From Bacillota bacterium (GTDB taxonomy: Bacteria; Bacillota; Clostridia; Tissierellales; Sedimentibacteraceae): 64,000 nt of DNA. Under the pieces are notes generated by a model. The model was not told the DNA's origin. It was given only the letters and a program-made list of their open reading frames with translations, and did no database searches. Shown here in pieces: positions 27,144 to 35,177 of this stretch. Each line of letters starts with the position of its first letter. Position 1 is the stretch's first letter. Where the stretch lies: positions 186,001-250,000 of the forward strand of contig JAEWJT010000020.1 in the NCBI GenBank assembly GCA_023386345.1, read 5' to 3'. The translations under genes and the position numbers were made by a program.

Positions 27144-27806
27144 TTAAGCTAATACATTTTTTATAATATTTTCTGCGAAATTAACTGCATCTCTTTCAAC
27201 CGGCTGTTTTGTGTATTCCTCAAAGTCCCATTCTGGTTTTATGTATCCTGAATAAAAGTTATTCCTCCAGCTTTCAATAACCTCCGGAGCAATATTAAAA
27301 TTCTCCGGATGCTCAATAGCCTCAAATTGAAGTTGATGTCTGGACTCATGAGTAACAGTATCCATAGCATCTACTATCAAGCTAGGATCATACAGGACAT
27401 CTGAATTTAATACTACATAACCATCACCGCTGTTCATTCCACGTGATTGCGGCTCCATGCTCTCAAATTTAATTCCTATTATATTTATACCTAATTCTTT
27501 ACCAATCGCATGTGCCCCCTCATTTAAGATTTCAGCACGTTCTTCTGGTGAATAATTTGGCCATTCACTGAGTCTTTCATCAGTGAAAATTTTTTCAAGA
27601 GCTTCTGAACACTCCTTGATTCCAGTGCAGTCACCGACATATTCCATATTCGGACTAAACAAGTCAGCAATTTTTTCCTTAATAGTATGTACAAAATCTG
27701 TAAAATCACTAACAAGAGGTCTTAAATATTTAGGCATCTCTGGTATTTCAATCTTATTTTCTAAGATTCTTTCTAAGCCTTCAGAGTTTAAATTTTCAAT
27801 ATTCAT
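27144..27806 (-). CDS. HExxH metallopeptidase-like protein of the HerA-Hsp70 operon
   Basis: A 220-residue protein. DTVTHESRHQLQFEAIEHPENF carries an HExxH zinc motif at residues 153-157. The downstream QPVERDAVNFAENII (E204) can supply the third zinc ligand, as in gluzincin-like folds with a P-x-E-x-x-A segment. The part before it (about residues 85-150) reads as the antiparallel core that precedes the active helix. The first 80 residues are helical and lack a signal peptide, so it is likely cytoplasmic. It could process a partner of the operon or be an effector. GGAGG precedes the ATG. Confidence 0.78.
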   Translation of the reverse strand: MNIENLNSEGLERILENKIEIPEMPKYLRPLVSDFTDFVHTIKEKIADLFSPNMEYVGDCTGIKECSEALEKIFTDERLSEWPNYSPEERAEILNEGAHAIGKELGINIIGIKFESMEPQSRGMNSGDGYVVLNSDVLYDPSLIVDAMDTVTHESRHQLQFEAIEHPENFNIAPEVIESWRNNFYSGYIKPEWDFEEYTKQPVERDAVNFAENIIKNVLA

Positions 27807-27880
27807 TTCTATTTTTCCTCCAATATTAATACAAGTTTATAAGTATATTAACAAGTCTTTTTAAATCTTTACAGGATGCT

Positions 27881-28681
27881 TTATACTTTTGTTTCATTAT
27901 TTTCAATAACTTTTTTAACTATACCCTTTTCCAATACTATATCATTTTGCTTCCAGTATGGCTTAATAATTAAAACTCTATCACCAATAAATAGTTCTTC
28001 ATCATCTTCTTCGTTGTAGAATCTGCCAATACCGTTGAAAACTTCAAGTTCTCCTGTTTTATCATCTCTTGTTATTTCGCACAGTTTAAGATATGATAAC
28101 CACCATTCTACAAAGGTGTAGATTTTGTTCATTTTAATTTCATTTTCTTTTAAAGTATCTACATACTCAAAAAATTGTCTAATTTCTTTAAGCTCTGGTA
28201 TATTGAATATTCTTCCTTTGTACTCCTCTAAAATCAAAACTACCATGCTATCTTTATATTTTCCCTCTTTTATCTGATAGAAGCTTTCATACAATCCTTT
28301 AAAATCTCGGCTATATTCAGTGAAAAGCTTCGCCTCTTCAAACATTAAATATATATTATTAATTTTTTTGTTCTCAAGCTTTTCTTTAATTTCCTTGTTG
28401 CTAAAATCGCTGAAATTATCAAAGCTATTAGAAATATGCCTATTAGAATCATTTAGCTTATCATCATTGATATCAATTTCCACAAGCTTTCTTAAAATTC
28501 CTTTTTCTTTCCTCCTTTCATTTATTATGCTTGAAACACTCTCTAATGCCTTCATAACATCATCATTTGTTTCCTCATTGTTGAGATTGTTTACCTCTTT
28601 AATATTATCATCTATTTTCATAGATTCTTTATCTTTATTATTTTCATCTGATTTCCATGACCAATTTTTAAATATACCCAT
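27881..28681 (-). CDS. 266-aa charged protein of unknown function, HerA-Hsp70 operon
   Basis: No family was recognised. The protein begins MGIFKNWSWKSD, similar to the start of the 173-aa protein of the same operon. A low-complexity acidic/asparagine-rich linker follows (about residues 12-85), then a helical region (about 95-190) with several aromatic residues. The C-terminal piece DRVLIIKPYWKQNDIVLEKGIVKKV looks like a small beta barrel. There is no membrane span. The start at 28681 is chosen for its AGGAGG site; the gene starts ten bases after the HerA gene stops, implying close coupling. Perhaps an adaptor linking the ATPase to other parts. Confidence 0.7.
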   Translation of the reverse strand: MGIFKNWSWKSDENNKDKESMKIDDNIKEVNNLNNEETNDDVMKALESVSSIINERRKEKGILRKLVEIDINDDKLNDSNRHISNSFDNFSDFSNKEIKEKLENKKINNIYLMFEEAKLFTEYSRDFKGLYESFYQIKEGKYKDSMVVLILEEYKGRIFNIPELKEIRQFFEYVDTLKENEIKMNKIYTFVEWWLSYLKLCEITRDDKTGELEVFNGIGRFYNEEDDEELFIGDRVLIIKPYWKQNDIVLEKGIVKKVIENNETKV

Positions 28682-28691
28682 AATAAACCTC

Positions 28692-31310
28692 CTAACGCTC
28701 AATCTTTACCCAAGAAGCAGCATCATCCAAATCACCGGAAATGATAATCTCCCACTTGCCTAGTGATGGAATAATATTTTGCTGATCAGGTCTTAATGCT
28801 AAGCTTGATGCCATAATCGCACAATCGTCTGGTGCTGTCATTCTATGAACAATCTTGTAATTGGTGTTTTTGATTGCATCAGGTACTAATCTGGTAGGTA
28901 TCTGGTCAACAAGCAATAATCCCTGTCCATATCCTCTTATTTCTGACATTATATTGCTAAACATATCAGCTACAACCTGCTGTGCATTGCCGGAACGACT
29001 AATATCCACACCCGGCTTTTCTAATATATTATGAGCCTCTTCAATTATTGCCAAATGCAGTAAATTGTTTTCAATTGCTAGTTTCCTATATCTTGAATCA
29101 TTGTTATATGCTGATACTCTATACTCATATAATGCTAAAAATATCAAAGACATTATGAGAGATTTATCCTTTGTTCCAGAAATTTTACTTAGGTTTATAA
29201 TTACATTTTTACTAAATAATTTTGAATAGTCAACGGATTTTCTTACATTCAGTATATTTCCTCTCTTGCCTCTAACTAAAAAAGAAAATCTTGTTTCAAG
29301 TGCAGCTCCTAAATCATCTTGAACCTTTCTATCGTAGCCTCTCTCTGCAAGAAGCCTTCTCGCGATTTCATTGATACCATCTAATTTAGGATATTCAATT
29401 GGTCGCTTTGAATCTCCACTTAGAAAATCATTTCCAAAAGTATTTTTCAAATAGCGATAAATTGCCTCATCGATGATTACAGGCAGCACATCACTCGTTG
29501 GCAAGCTTGCATTTAGTATGTTTACAAGCTGTTCATAGTGTGTCATCAAATCAACATTTGCATTATCAATTGCTGCTGGTTCAAACGGGTTAATTTTTAA
29601 TTCAGACAAACTCACGCCCTCAAACTGCTTTACTCCGGGCATGTATATTTCATACTGCTGTTCTTTTGGAAGTGATTTATTCTGCTCAATTGCCCATCTG
29701 ACATAATCGTCTTTTGCCGGCTCAATTATCATTACAGGTACTTTTCTGCTTGTAATTTCTTTTACTATTTTTTTACAAGTTGTCGATTTTCCGCTTCCAG
29801 TAGCTCCACTAATAATACCATGTCTTACAAAGGCATGAGGATTCATTTTATAATAAGTATTTTGTATTACTCCGGTATCTATTACTCTGCCTAGAGTAAT
29901 TGCATCTTTGCCAACTTCTTCTGAGGGATTTGCTGCAAAGCGCACAGCTGTTTTTACAAATCTTAGTCCCGGCACGTCTCTTCTAGGCAATGAGGTAACG
30001 AGCGATAACTCTTCTGTGTTAAGAGGTGTACTGATATATTCATAATGCTTACCAAATAGATGCCATCCATCGTCTATATCATCTTCATTCTCAGGACCTG
30101 ATAGTGGAATCATTTGAAATCTTCTAGCTATATCAAGAGCTCCGGATTTTGAATTCAGAATACTTGTTCTTATAGGCTCTATAAATGTTTCATCTCCTGA
30201 ATATATGGAGCGCAGCATGCCCATTACAGTTGTAACATCACTATTATTTTTTCCCAATGTGTAGATACCAACATTCCAAAATCCAAGATTTCTGCCTTTT
30301 TTTAATCTCTCAACATGAAGATCTGTCAGTTGCTCAGCATATTCAGCAAATTTATTAATATATTCTTTAGATATGCTTCTGCTAACAGATTTTGAAGCAC
30401 TTCTGCCTGCTGAAACAAATGCTCCCATTCCACTTTTTGATGTACTGCTGAAAGCTTTTGAAGGTATAAGACCTCCGGTACATTTTGATGCAACCTTTAA
30501 TAATCCAGATATAATTGAGCCTAATCCAATTCCTACGTTAATACTTGTACTGATGCTTTGACCATCTGTATCATTCACGCTTTGTCTAGATGCGGAATGT
30601 ATAGCAGATCCAAATTCTCTGAACTTACTTATTGATTTTGCAATATCAATATCATTAATAGGATCTGCTATAACCAGCAGTGCAAAATCTCTTTCATTTC
30701 CATACTCATCACGAATTCCAAAAGCAATTGGATCTAATGTTTGCAGCAGACCGTAATTAGTGTTTTTTCTAAATGAAGGCAATCCTGTAACTGCACCTAT
30801 ATAATTGTACTGAGAGAATGGATCAGCAATTTTATCAAGGTACTCTTCGCTCTTTTTATCAAGCAGTGATAAATCAATTCCAGGCATGGAGCCGCCTACT
30901 GCTTGCTTCATCTGTTCTACTGCTTGCTGTGAAGACATATATCCATTATTTGGTATCGCTCCTAAGAACAGATTTGTCTCTCCATTATACCTTTGGAGTA
31001 AAAATACTATTTTATGTCCCCATGTATGCAGGGTAGAAAGCACCCCCTGCCAACGAGAAATCAAATCATAATTTTCATTATTGCTTGGATTTATAGGAAG
31101 CCTCATAACTCTAAGCCATGTTACTTTACTTTTATTTAATTTATCGTCAATATATCTTTCACGCTCTGGCAATAAATTCAGATAACTTCTTTCCATCATA
31201 AAGTCTAATACTTCTCTGTAAAAATCATCTCCTACGGTTATGGATTGCAATTCATCTTTATTTATTCCAGAGAATAATTGACCAAAATCCTTTGCTAATT
31301 GAAATGCCAT
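28692..31310 (-). CDS. HerA/VirB4-like ATPase (DUF87-type) with long N-terminal region
   Basis: An 872-residue ATPase. Walker A is GATGSGKST at 502-510. Walker B is LAIIEEAHN at about 752-760. The HerA/VirB4-type sensor segment LLLVDQIPTRLVPDAIKNTNYKIVHRM begins near 797. The first ~480 residues have no enzyme motif I could recognise and include a Ser/Gly/Lys-rich stretch at about 241-316 with a hydrophobic patch (VGIGLGSIISGLL). HerA-type proteins form hexamers that pump DNA or proteins; the substrate is not evident. It starts 18 bases after the Hsp70-like gene. No nuclease such as NurA lies next to it, unlike archaeal HerA. Confidence 0.87.
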   Translation of the reverse strand: MAFQLAKDFGQLFSGINKDELQSITVGDDFYREVLDFMMERSYLNLLPERERYIDDKLNKSKVTWLRVMRLPINPSNNENYDLISRWQGVLSTLHTWGHKIVFLLQRYNGETNLFLGAIPNNGYMSSQQAVEQMKQAVGGSMPGIDLSLLDKKSEEYLDKIADPFSQYNYIGAVTGLPSFRKNTNYGLLQTLDPIAFGIRDEYGNERDFALLVIADPINDIDIAKSISKFREFGSAIHSASRQSVNDTDGQSISTSINVGIGLGSIISGLLKVASKCTGGLIPSKAFSSTSKSGMGAFVSAGRSASKSVSRSISKEYINKFAEYAEQLTDLHVERLKKGRNLGFWNVGIYTLGKNNSDVTTVMGMLRSIYSGDETFIEPIRTSILNSKSGALDIARRFQMIPLSGPENEDDIDDGWHLFGKHYEYISTPLNTEELSLVTSLPRRDVPGLRFVKTAVRFAANPSEEVGKDAITLGRVIDTGVIQNTYYKMNPHAFVRHGIISGATGSGKSTTCKKIVKEITSRKVPVMIIEPAKDDYVRWAIEQNKSLPKEQQYEIYMPGVKQFEGVSLSELKINPFEPAAIDNANVDLMTHYEQLVNILNASLPTSDVLPVIIDEAIYRYLKNTFGNDFLSGDSKRPIEYPKLDGINEIARRLLAERGYDRKVQDDLGAALETRFSFLVRGKRGNILNVRKSVDYSKLFSKNVIINLSKISGTKDKSLIMSLIFLALYEYRVSAYNNDSRYRKLAIENNLLHLAIIEEAHNILEKPGVDISRSGNAQQVVADMFSNIMSEIRGYGQGLLLVDQIPTRLVPDAIKNTNYKIVHRMTAPDDCAIMASSLALRPDQQNIIPSLGKWEIIISGDLDDAASWVKIER

Positions 31311-31328
31311 GATATTACCCCTTTCTTA

Positions 31329-33014
31329 TCAGTAGTTAAATACTAATTTCTTGCCATTGTCAAATGCTACTGCGCCTTCCAATGTAATGTTTTGCTGCTC
31401 ATCCATATTTATATCAATTACAACAGCAGAATAATAATTTTTAGTAAAAGTTTTCTTATTGGAAAATACTGTATTAAAGAAATCAGTAAACCAAACAGAA
31501 ACTGAAAAATTCTTTACTGCTAAATCAAGCCTATGTACCTTCGAATCTTCAAGCTTTTCTCCTATGTACATATGACCAATGCACGGAATTGCATAGTCGT
31601 TGTTCAAACCATTAGGTGCATTTGAATCTGTTGAAAATTCCGCTGTAATAAGTTTTGAAAGCGTAATTCTATCTTTAAACGGTAAAATTGTATCTTTTTC
31701 TATTACTAAATTTTTTTCAAGCCATGTTTCACCTATTTTAAACTGTAACCAAACTGAATTTGCAGCAACAGCCTTAATATCAAGAGAAAATCCTTTATAT
31801 GCCATACCGTTTGCTACTGTTTCCTGAGGGTATTTAGAGTGTATAAGTCGGTCATTATCTTTTATAAGTTTAGGAAGATTTATTGTACTGCCACTTTTTA
31901 ATGTCATCTTGCCTAATAGCATCTCTTCAACAAAATACCACTGGCTATGTCCGCCTGTAACTATAACAAAATCAATATCTTCATTTGAGCTAATACCATT
32001 GTCAGCTTTTTTTGCATGCTCGATACATCCATTGATTAAGCTCGGGAATTGTTCAATATAAGACTCCATAATTTTTTCGAATTGCTTACGATCCATAGCC
32101 TCAAATTCAGACTCATCCATATCCTGTGCTTCCATGTAGTCAGCCACACAGGTTGGAGGTTTAATTAGCTTTTCCTTTCTAGATAAGGTTGAAGAAAGAG
32201 TCGTCTCTTTCCAAGCCTTAAAACCATCTATCATTCTTGCATAACGTTTTTTTCTTTTTTCCTCATCATTTGGTATTAGCTGCTTTAACACTGATTGACA
32301 AAGAATAGCTTCTACCTCACGTCCACCAAAGCTTATATCAACATTTGCAGGAGGCCATGTTGTAATTATTTCAACAGATACATCGTTATTTAGCAGGGTA
32401 GTCCTAAATAGTACCAAGTCTGTAGTACCAGCACCCATATCAACAAGCAGTACATTGAATGCTATATTTGGCAGAATAAGCTTTTTGGCTTGAAACTCAG
32501 GCAATTTATCCATTAATACACTAAGTATTGCTGCCATAGGCTCAGTTACTCCTTCGACATTTTTAAATCCTGCCTCCTGTGTGAGCTTCTTCATTATTTT
32601 CATAGATGTATCAGGCCATTTTACAGGAAAACTTATAAATGTCTTTTCCTCATCACATGATCCAAACTTATCCTTTTGCTGTACATACAATTCTCTAATA
32701 TACTTTAAGAATTCACCAATTAAATATGTTGCAAAATTAACATCTTCTTTGTCTTCACTCTCCAATAACATCTTGAAATTATCATAAAGAATTCCTTTTC
32801 TGTTCTGATACATAGCATCATTTCCACATACAATAGGAACCTCTTTATCTTCTGGTACAAATACTAAAGTTTTTATCATAGTTTCATTGTTTTTGGGTTC
32901 CAAAATTGCTTTTGGAGGCTCTAAATTAATTTGCCCGTTTCCATCATAGTCTTTAATTCGCACAACTGATGTGCTTGTTCCAAAATCAATACCAATATAT
33001 CTTGTTACAGACAT
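31329..33014 (-). CDS. Hsp70/actin-fold ATPase (DnaK-like, without canonical substrate-binding domain)
   Basis: A 561-residue protein of the Hsp70 family. Phosphate-1 loop YIGIDFGTSTSVVRI is at 6-20, phosphate-2 VLLVDMGAGTTDLVLF at about 188-203, and the adenosine motif VIVTGGHSQWYFVEEML at about 350. The connect region VEGVTEPMAAILSVL matches DnaK. After the ATPase core (to about 400) comes a 160-residue beta-rich tail that does not resemble the DnaK peptide-binding domain or lid. It likely works with the HerA-type ATPase, whose gene follows after 18 bases. It is not DnaK itself, since GrpE and DnaJ genes are absent nearby. Confidence 0.88.
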   Translation of the reverse strand: MSVTRYIGIDFGTSTSVVRIKDYDGNGQINLEPPKAILEPKNNETMIKTLVFVPEDKEVPIVCGNDAMYQNRKGILYDNFKMLLESEDKEDVNFATYLIGEFLKYIRELYVQQKDKFGSCDEEKTFISFPVKWPDTSMKIMKKLTQEAGFKNVEGVTEPMAAILSVLMDKLPEFQAKKLILPNIAFNVLLVDMGAGTTDLVLFRTTLLNNDVSVEIITTWPPANVDISFGGREVEAILCQSVLKQLIPNDEEKRKKRYARMIDGFKAWKETTLSSTLSRKEKLIKPPTCVADYMEAQDMDESEFEAMDRKQFEKIMESYIEQFPSLINGCIEHAKKADNGISSNEDIDFVIVTGGHSQWYFVEEMLLGKMTLKSGSTINLPKLIKDNDRLIHSKYPQETVANGMAYKGFSLDIKAVAANSVWLQFKIGETWLEKNLVIEKDTILPFKDRITLSKLITAEFSTDSNAPNGLNNDYAIPCIGHMYIGEKLEDSKVHRLDLAVKNFSVSVWFTDFFNTVFSNKKTFTKNYYSAVVIDINMDEQQNITLEGAVAFDNGKKLVFNY

Positions 33015-33040
33015 TTTTTTCCTCCGTTTTTAAAATTTAT

Positions 33041-33316
33041 TTACATACTATCATGCAAGTCCTTATTATTTATCCCTAAACTTGGCAGCAAAATGCTTGT
33101 TTCTGGATATGAATTAAAATAAACATATAACGCAAGAAAGGTTATCCAAGAAATTGATGTTTTTTCAGCTTCAATTTTAATTAGTGTTTGTCTTGTTATG
33201 CCTATTCTCTTTGCTAATTCATCCTGCGTCATATTTAATCTTGTACGTAGCACTGGCAGAGCTTTTACCATGTTGTTTTTTAGAAGTTCTCTTTTATTCT
33301 CATTTATTTCTGGCAT
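33041..33316 (-). CDS. XRE family transcriptional regulator (HTH_3), first gene of the HerA-Hsp70 operon
   Basis: A 91-residue protein that is essentially one Cro/CI-type HTH (LRTRLNMTQDELAKRIGITRQTLIKIEAEKTSISWITFLALYVYF) with a short C-terminal extension. It starts with GGGAGG before the ATG and lies 26 bases before the Hsp70-like gene. A strong promoter and a perfect palindrome directly upstream suggest that it represses its own operon. This layout, a small XRE repressor leading a multigene cassette, is common for defence and mobile modules. Confidence 0.9.
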   Translation of the reverse strand: MPEINENKRELLKNNMVKALPVLRTRLNMTQDELAKRIGITRQTLIKIEAEKTSISWITFLALYVYFNSYPETSILLPSLGINNKDLHDSM

Positions 33317-33340
33317 ATGGCCTCCCTTCCTTTATTAAAC

Positions 33341-33369
33341 ATCATAATACATATTTTGGTAAATGTCAA
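33341..33369 (-). promoter_or_regulatory. sigma-A promoter of the HerA-Hsp70 operon
   Basis: On the minus strand TTGACA (33364-33369) and TATGAT (33341-33346) are separated by 17 bp, close to consensus. It starts the transcript of the XRE gene and the six genes behind it. Confidence 0.85.
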
Positions 33370-33404
33370 TAACAAAATGTAAAAAAATTTTACATTTTGT
33401 TATT
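33368..33404. promoter_or_regulatory. perfect 17-bp-arm palindrome next to the -35 box (probable XRE operator)
   Basis: Arms AATAACAAAATGTAAAA and its exact complement, separated by three bases. Its edge overlaps the -35 hexamer of the operon promoter by two bases. Such placement can serve as a repressor operator for the first gene product. Transcription termination is less likely because it lies upstream of the promoter. Confidence 0.75.
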
Positions 33405-33531
33405 TAAAAATATTCAGCATATTTTTGAAAGGAGTCTAAACTTGGGGTAAAAAATGATTAAAAATATATTTGTTGAAATACTATCAGTCAATATAAGTTT
33501 GAAAAATTGTTAAGTAGTTTCAAAATTAGAA

Positions 33532-33600
33532 AAGCGATAAATAATAATCTAGCGATGAGTTGTATAATAAAACTCATCGCTAGATTATTATTTATCGCTT
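33532..33600. terminator. perfect 30-bp-arm inverted repeat, possible terminator
   Basis: Two perfectly complementary 30-base arms (33532-33561 and 33571-33600) with a nine-base loop lie 11 bases after the stop of the MerR gene. A good U-tract is missing on either side, so it is a candidate stem-loop terminator, RNA-stability element or boundary of the neighbouring cassette rather than a classical terminator. Confidence 0.6.
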
Positions 33601-33610
33601 GTACAAATTG

Positions 33611-34591
33611 TTATTTTGTAACCTTTTCTTTTATTGGCAGAAGTAAATCTATCTGGAGGCTTGAATCATCAGGAGATAGCATAAACTTATTAATATAATT
33701 AAGATGTTCTTCCAAGCACTCTCTTTCTGATAGTTCGCCTTCTATATCTAATTCATACTTGCTGTTATTCTGTGTCCATTCAAGTAATTTAAACCATTCG
33801 TCAAATGCTCCCATAGGAATCATATGAGCGCAGTACAATCCTCCCGCAAATTGTCGTTTAGTAAAAGGTGGCTTAATTTCAAAATTATCTGGAATTGTAA
33901 CCCATCTTTCATAACCGTGATCACTTCCATCTGGCATATTGCCATTTGGATTATTAAAGCCATAATGTCTAAAATCAGGCTTTACCTCACAAAGCTTTGT
34001 TTCTGCAATAAATTTAGATAATAAATTGGCACTTTCAATTTCGGGCATACCTCCGATGCAATTAATGCTTGCTACTGTAGCAGGCGGCAGATAGATAATT
34101 CTTACATTACTATCACTTAATTTGTTTAAACTTTCACTTGCTTTGTTTAATTCGTCCATTGACCTATCCTCTTTAAAATTTATTTTAGTAAGGCTTAAAG
34201 GCTCGACGATTTTTAGAATATAATCGTCTTGAAGTAAGTTTAAGTTGATATTGATTTTTGTACTCTCGTTTAAACGACTAACTAAAGATTGTAAAATACT
34301 TTTAATAGTATTAAGAGCAGATATTTCAATATCGAGTTCAGTAATATTTTCTTGAAATATTTCAAGCATACGTGATTTCTCTGCATCTTCAAAAATAAAT
34401 TTAATCTGCTTTAGAGGAATACGTAATTTACGCAGAACGATTATTTGCTGCAAACGCCTTATAGTATCTTCATCATATGTGCGGTAAGCGTAATTATCTT
34501 TTTTCTGACTCTTTATGAGGTCTATCTGCTCATAGTAACGAAGCGTTCTGCTCAAAATATTGAAATTTCTTGATACTTCACTGATTGTCAT
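33611..34591 (-). CDS. MerR family transcriptional regulator with GyrI-like effector domain
   Basis: A 326-residue regulator. The N-terminal MerR HTH reads MTISEVSRNFNILSRTLRYYEQIDLIKS with DNA-contact and wing residues (YRTYDEDTIRRLQQIIVLRKLRIPLKQIKFIF). A coiled-coil dimer helix (about residues 75-120) is followed by a GyrI/BmrR-type effector domain of about 160 residues, similar in layout to multidrug-sensing activators. The start was put at 34591 because the promoter lies only 35-65 bp upstream and the HTH begins there; an in-frame ATG at 34609 is possible. Effector and targets unknown. Confidence 0.85.
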   Translation of the reverse strand: MTISEVSRNFNILSRTLRYYEQIDLIKSQKKDNYAYRTYDEDTIRRLQQIIVLRKLRIPLKQIKFIFEDAEKSRMLEIFQENITELDIEISALNTIKSILQSLVSRLNESTKININLNLLQDDYILKIVEPLSLTKINFKEDRSMDELNKASESLNKLSDSNVRIIYLPPATVASINCIGGMPEIESANLLSKFIAETKLCEVKPDFRHYGFNNPNGNMPDGSDHGYERWVTIPDNFEIKPPFTKRQFAGGLYCAHMIPMGAFDEWFKLLEWTQNNSKYELDIEGELSERECLEEHLNYINKFMLSPDDSSLQIDLLLPIKEKVTK

Positions 34592-34625
34592 TAGATACAA
34601 TGCCTTCATCTCCCTTCTGTTTTTA

Positions 34626-34656
34626 AGTATAAAGTACGACACGACGTCAATGTCAA
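34626..34656 (-). promoter_or_regulatory. MerR-type promoter with 19-bp spacer
   Basis: On the minus strand TTGACA (34651-34656) and TATACT (34626-34631) are separated by 19 bp, the elongated spacing typical of promoters that MerR-family activators untwist. It lies just before the MerR gene and suggests self-activation. Confidence 0.65.
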
Positions 34657-34736
34657 TAGAAATATTTAAATAATTTTTTAAATTTATATATTTAACATTA
34701 TAAGCATAAAAATAAAAAACACAATAAAAATTTTAG

Positions 34737-34764
34737 TTGCATTTTTTATAAAAACGAATATAAT
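34737..34764 (+). promoter_or_regulatory. likely promoter of the T-box/cysK transcript
   Basis: TTGCAT and TATAAT separated by 16 bp, about 55 bp before the start of the T-box leader. Confidence 0.55.
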
Positions 34765-34819
34765 ATATAAATAAGAAAATTATTATATTTTCTTAAAATT
34801 GTAAATTTAATAATTTGCG

Positions 34820-35094
34820 TAGATAAAGGAAAGTAATATGTAAGGAAAATCAAGAGAGAGTATTTAGCTGCTGAGAGAATACTTATTGGAATTGCGTATG
34901 AAGTGCCCTTTTGAGCTTGGTACCGAAGTTTAGCAGTAGGCTGCCACGGGTTTAACCGTTATATTAATAGAGCATAAAATGTGCTTGAACTAGAGCTGGG
35001 CTTTTTATAGCCAAATAGAGTGGAACCGCGGTAGAATACATAAACCGTCTCTAAGCGTATAATTTATATTGTGCGCTTAAAGGCGGTTTTTTTT
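34820..35094 (+). ncRNA. T-box leader, cysteine-specific
   Basis: The T-box core AGAGTGGAACCGCGGT (about 35018-35033) is followed by a terminator/antiterminator pair: arms ACCGTCTCTAAGCG and CGCTTAAAGGCGGT then a T-run, at 35042-35092. The stem I region has the GAGAGAGTA motif and a specifier-loop codon TGC at 34904-34906, followed by the conserved TTTGAG. TGC specifies cysteine, matching the downstream cysteine biosynthesis genes. Uncharged tRNA-Cys would stabilise the antiterminator and switch on cysK-cysE. Confidence 0.92.
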
Positions 35095-35177
35095 ATACCT
35101 AATACTTTGAATTTATCAGTATCACAATTATTAAACTTATATAAACTAATTTTATGAAGGATAGAAGGAGAAAAATT

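Noticed and set aside
31329..33014. DnaK chaperone
   Set aside because: The ATPase motifs match but the C-terminal tail is not the DnaK substrate-binding domain, and no grpE, dnaJ or hrcA gene is nearby.
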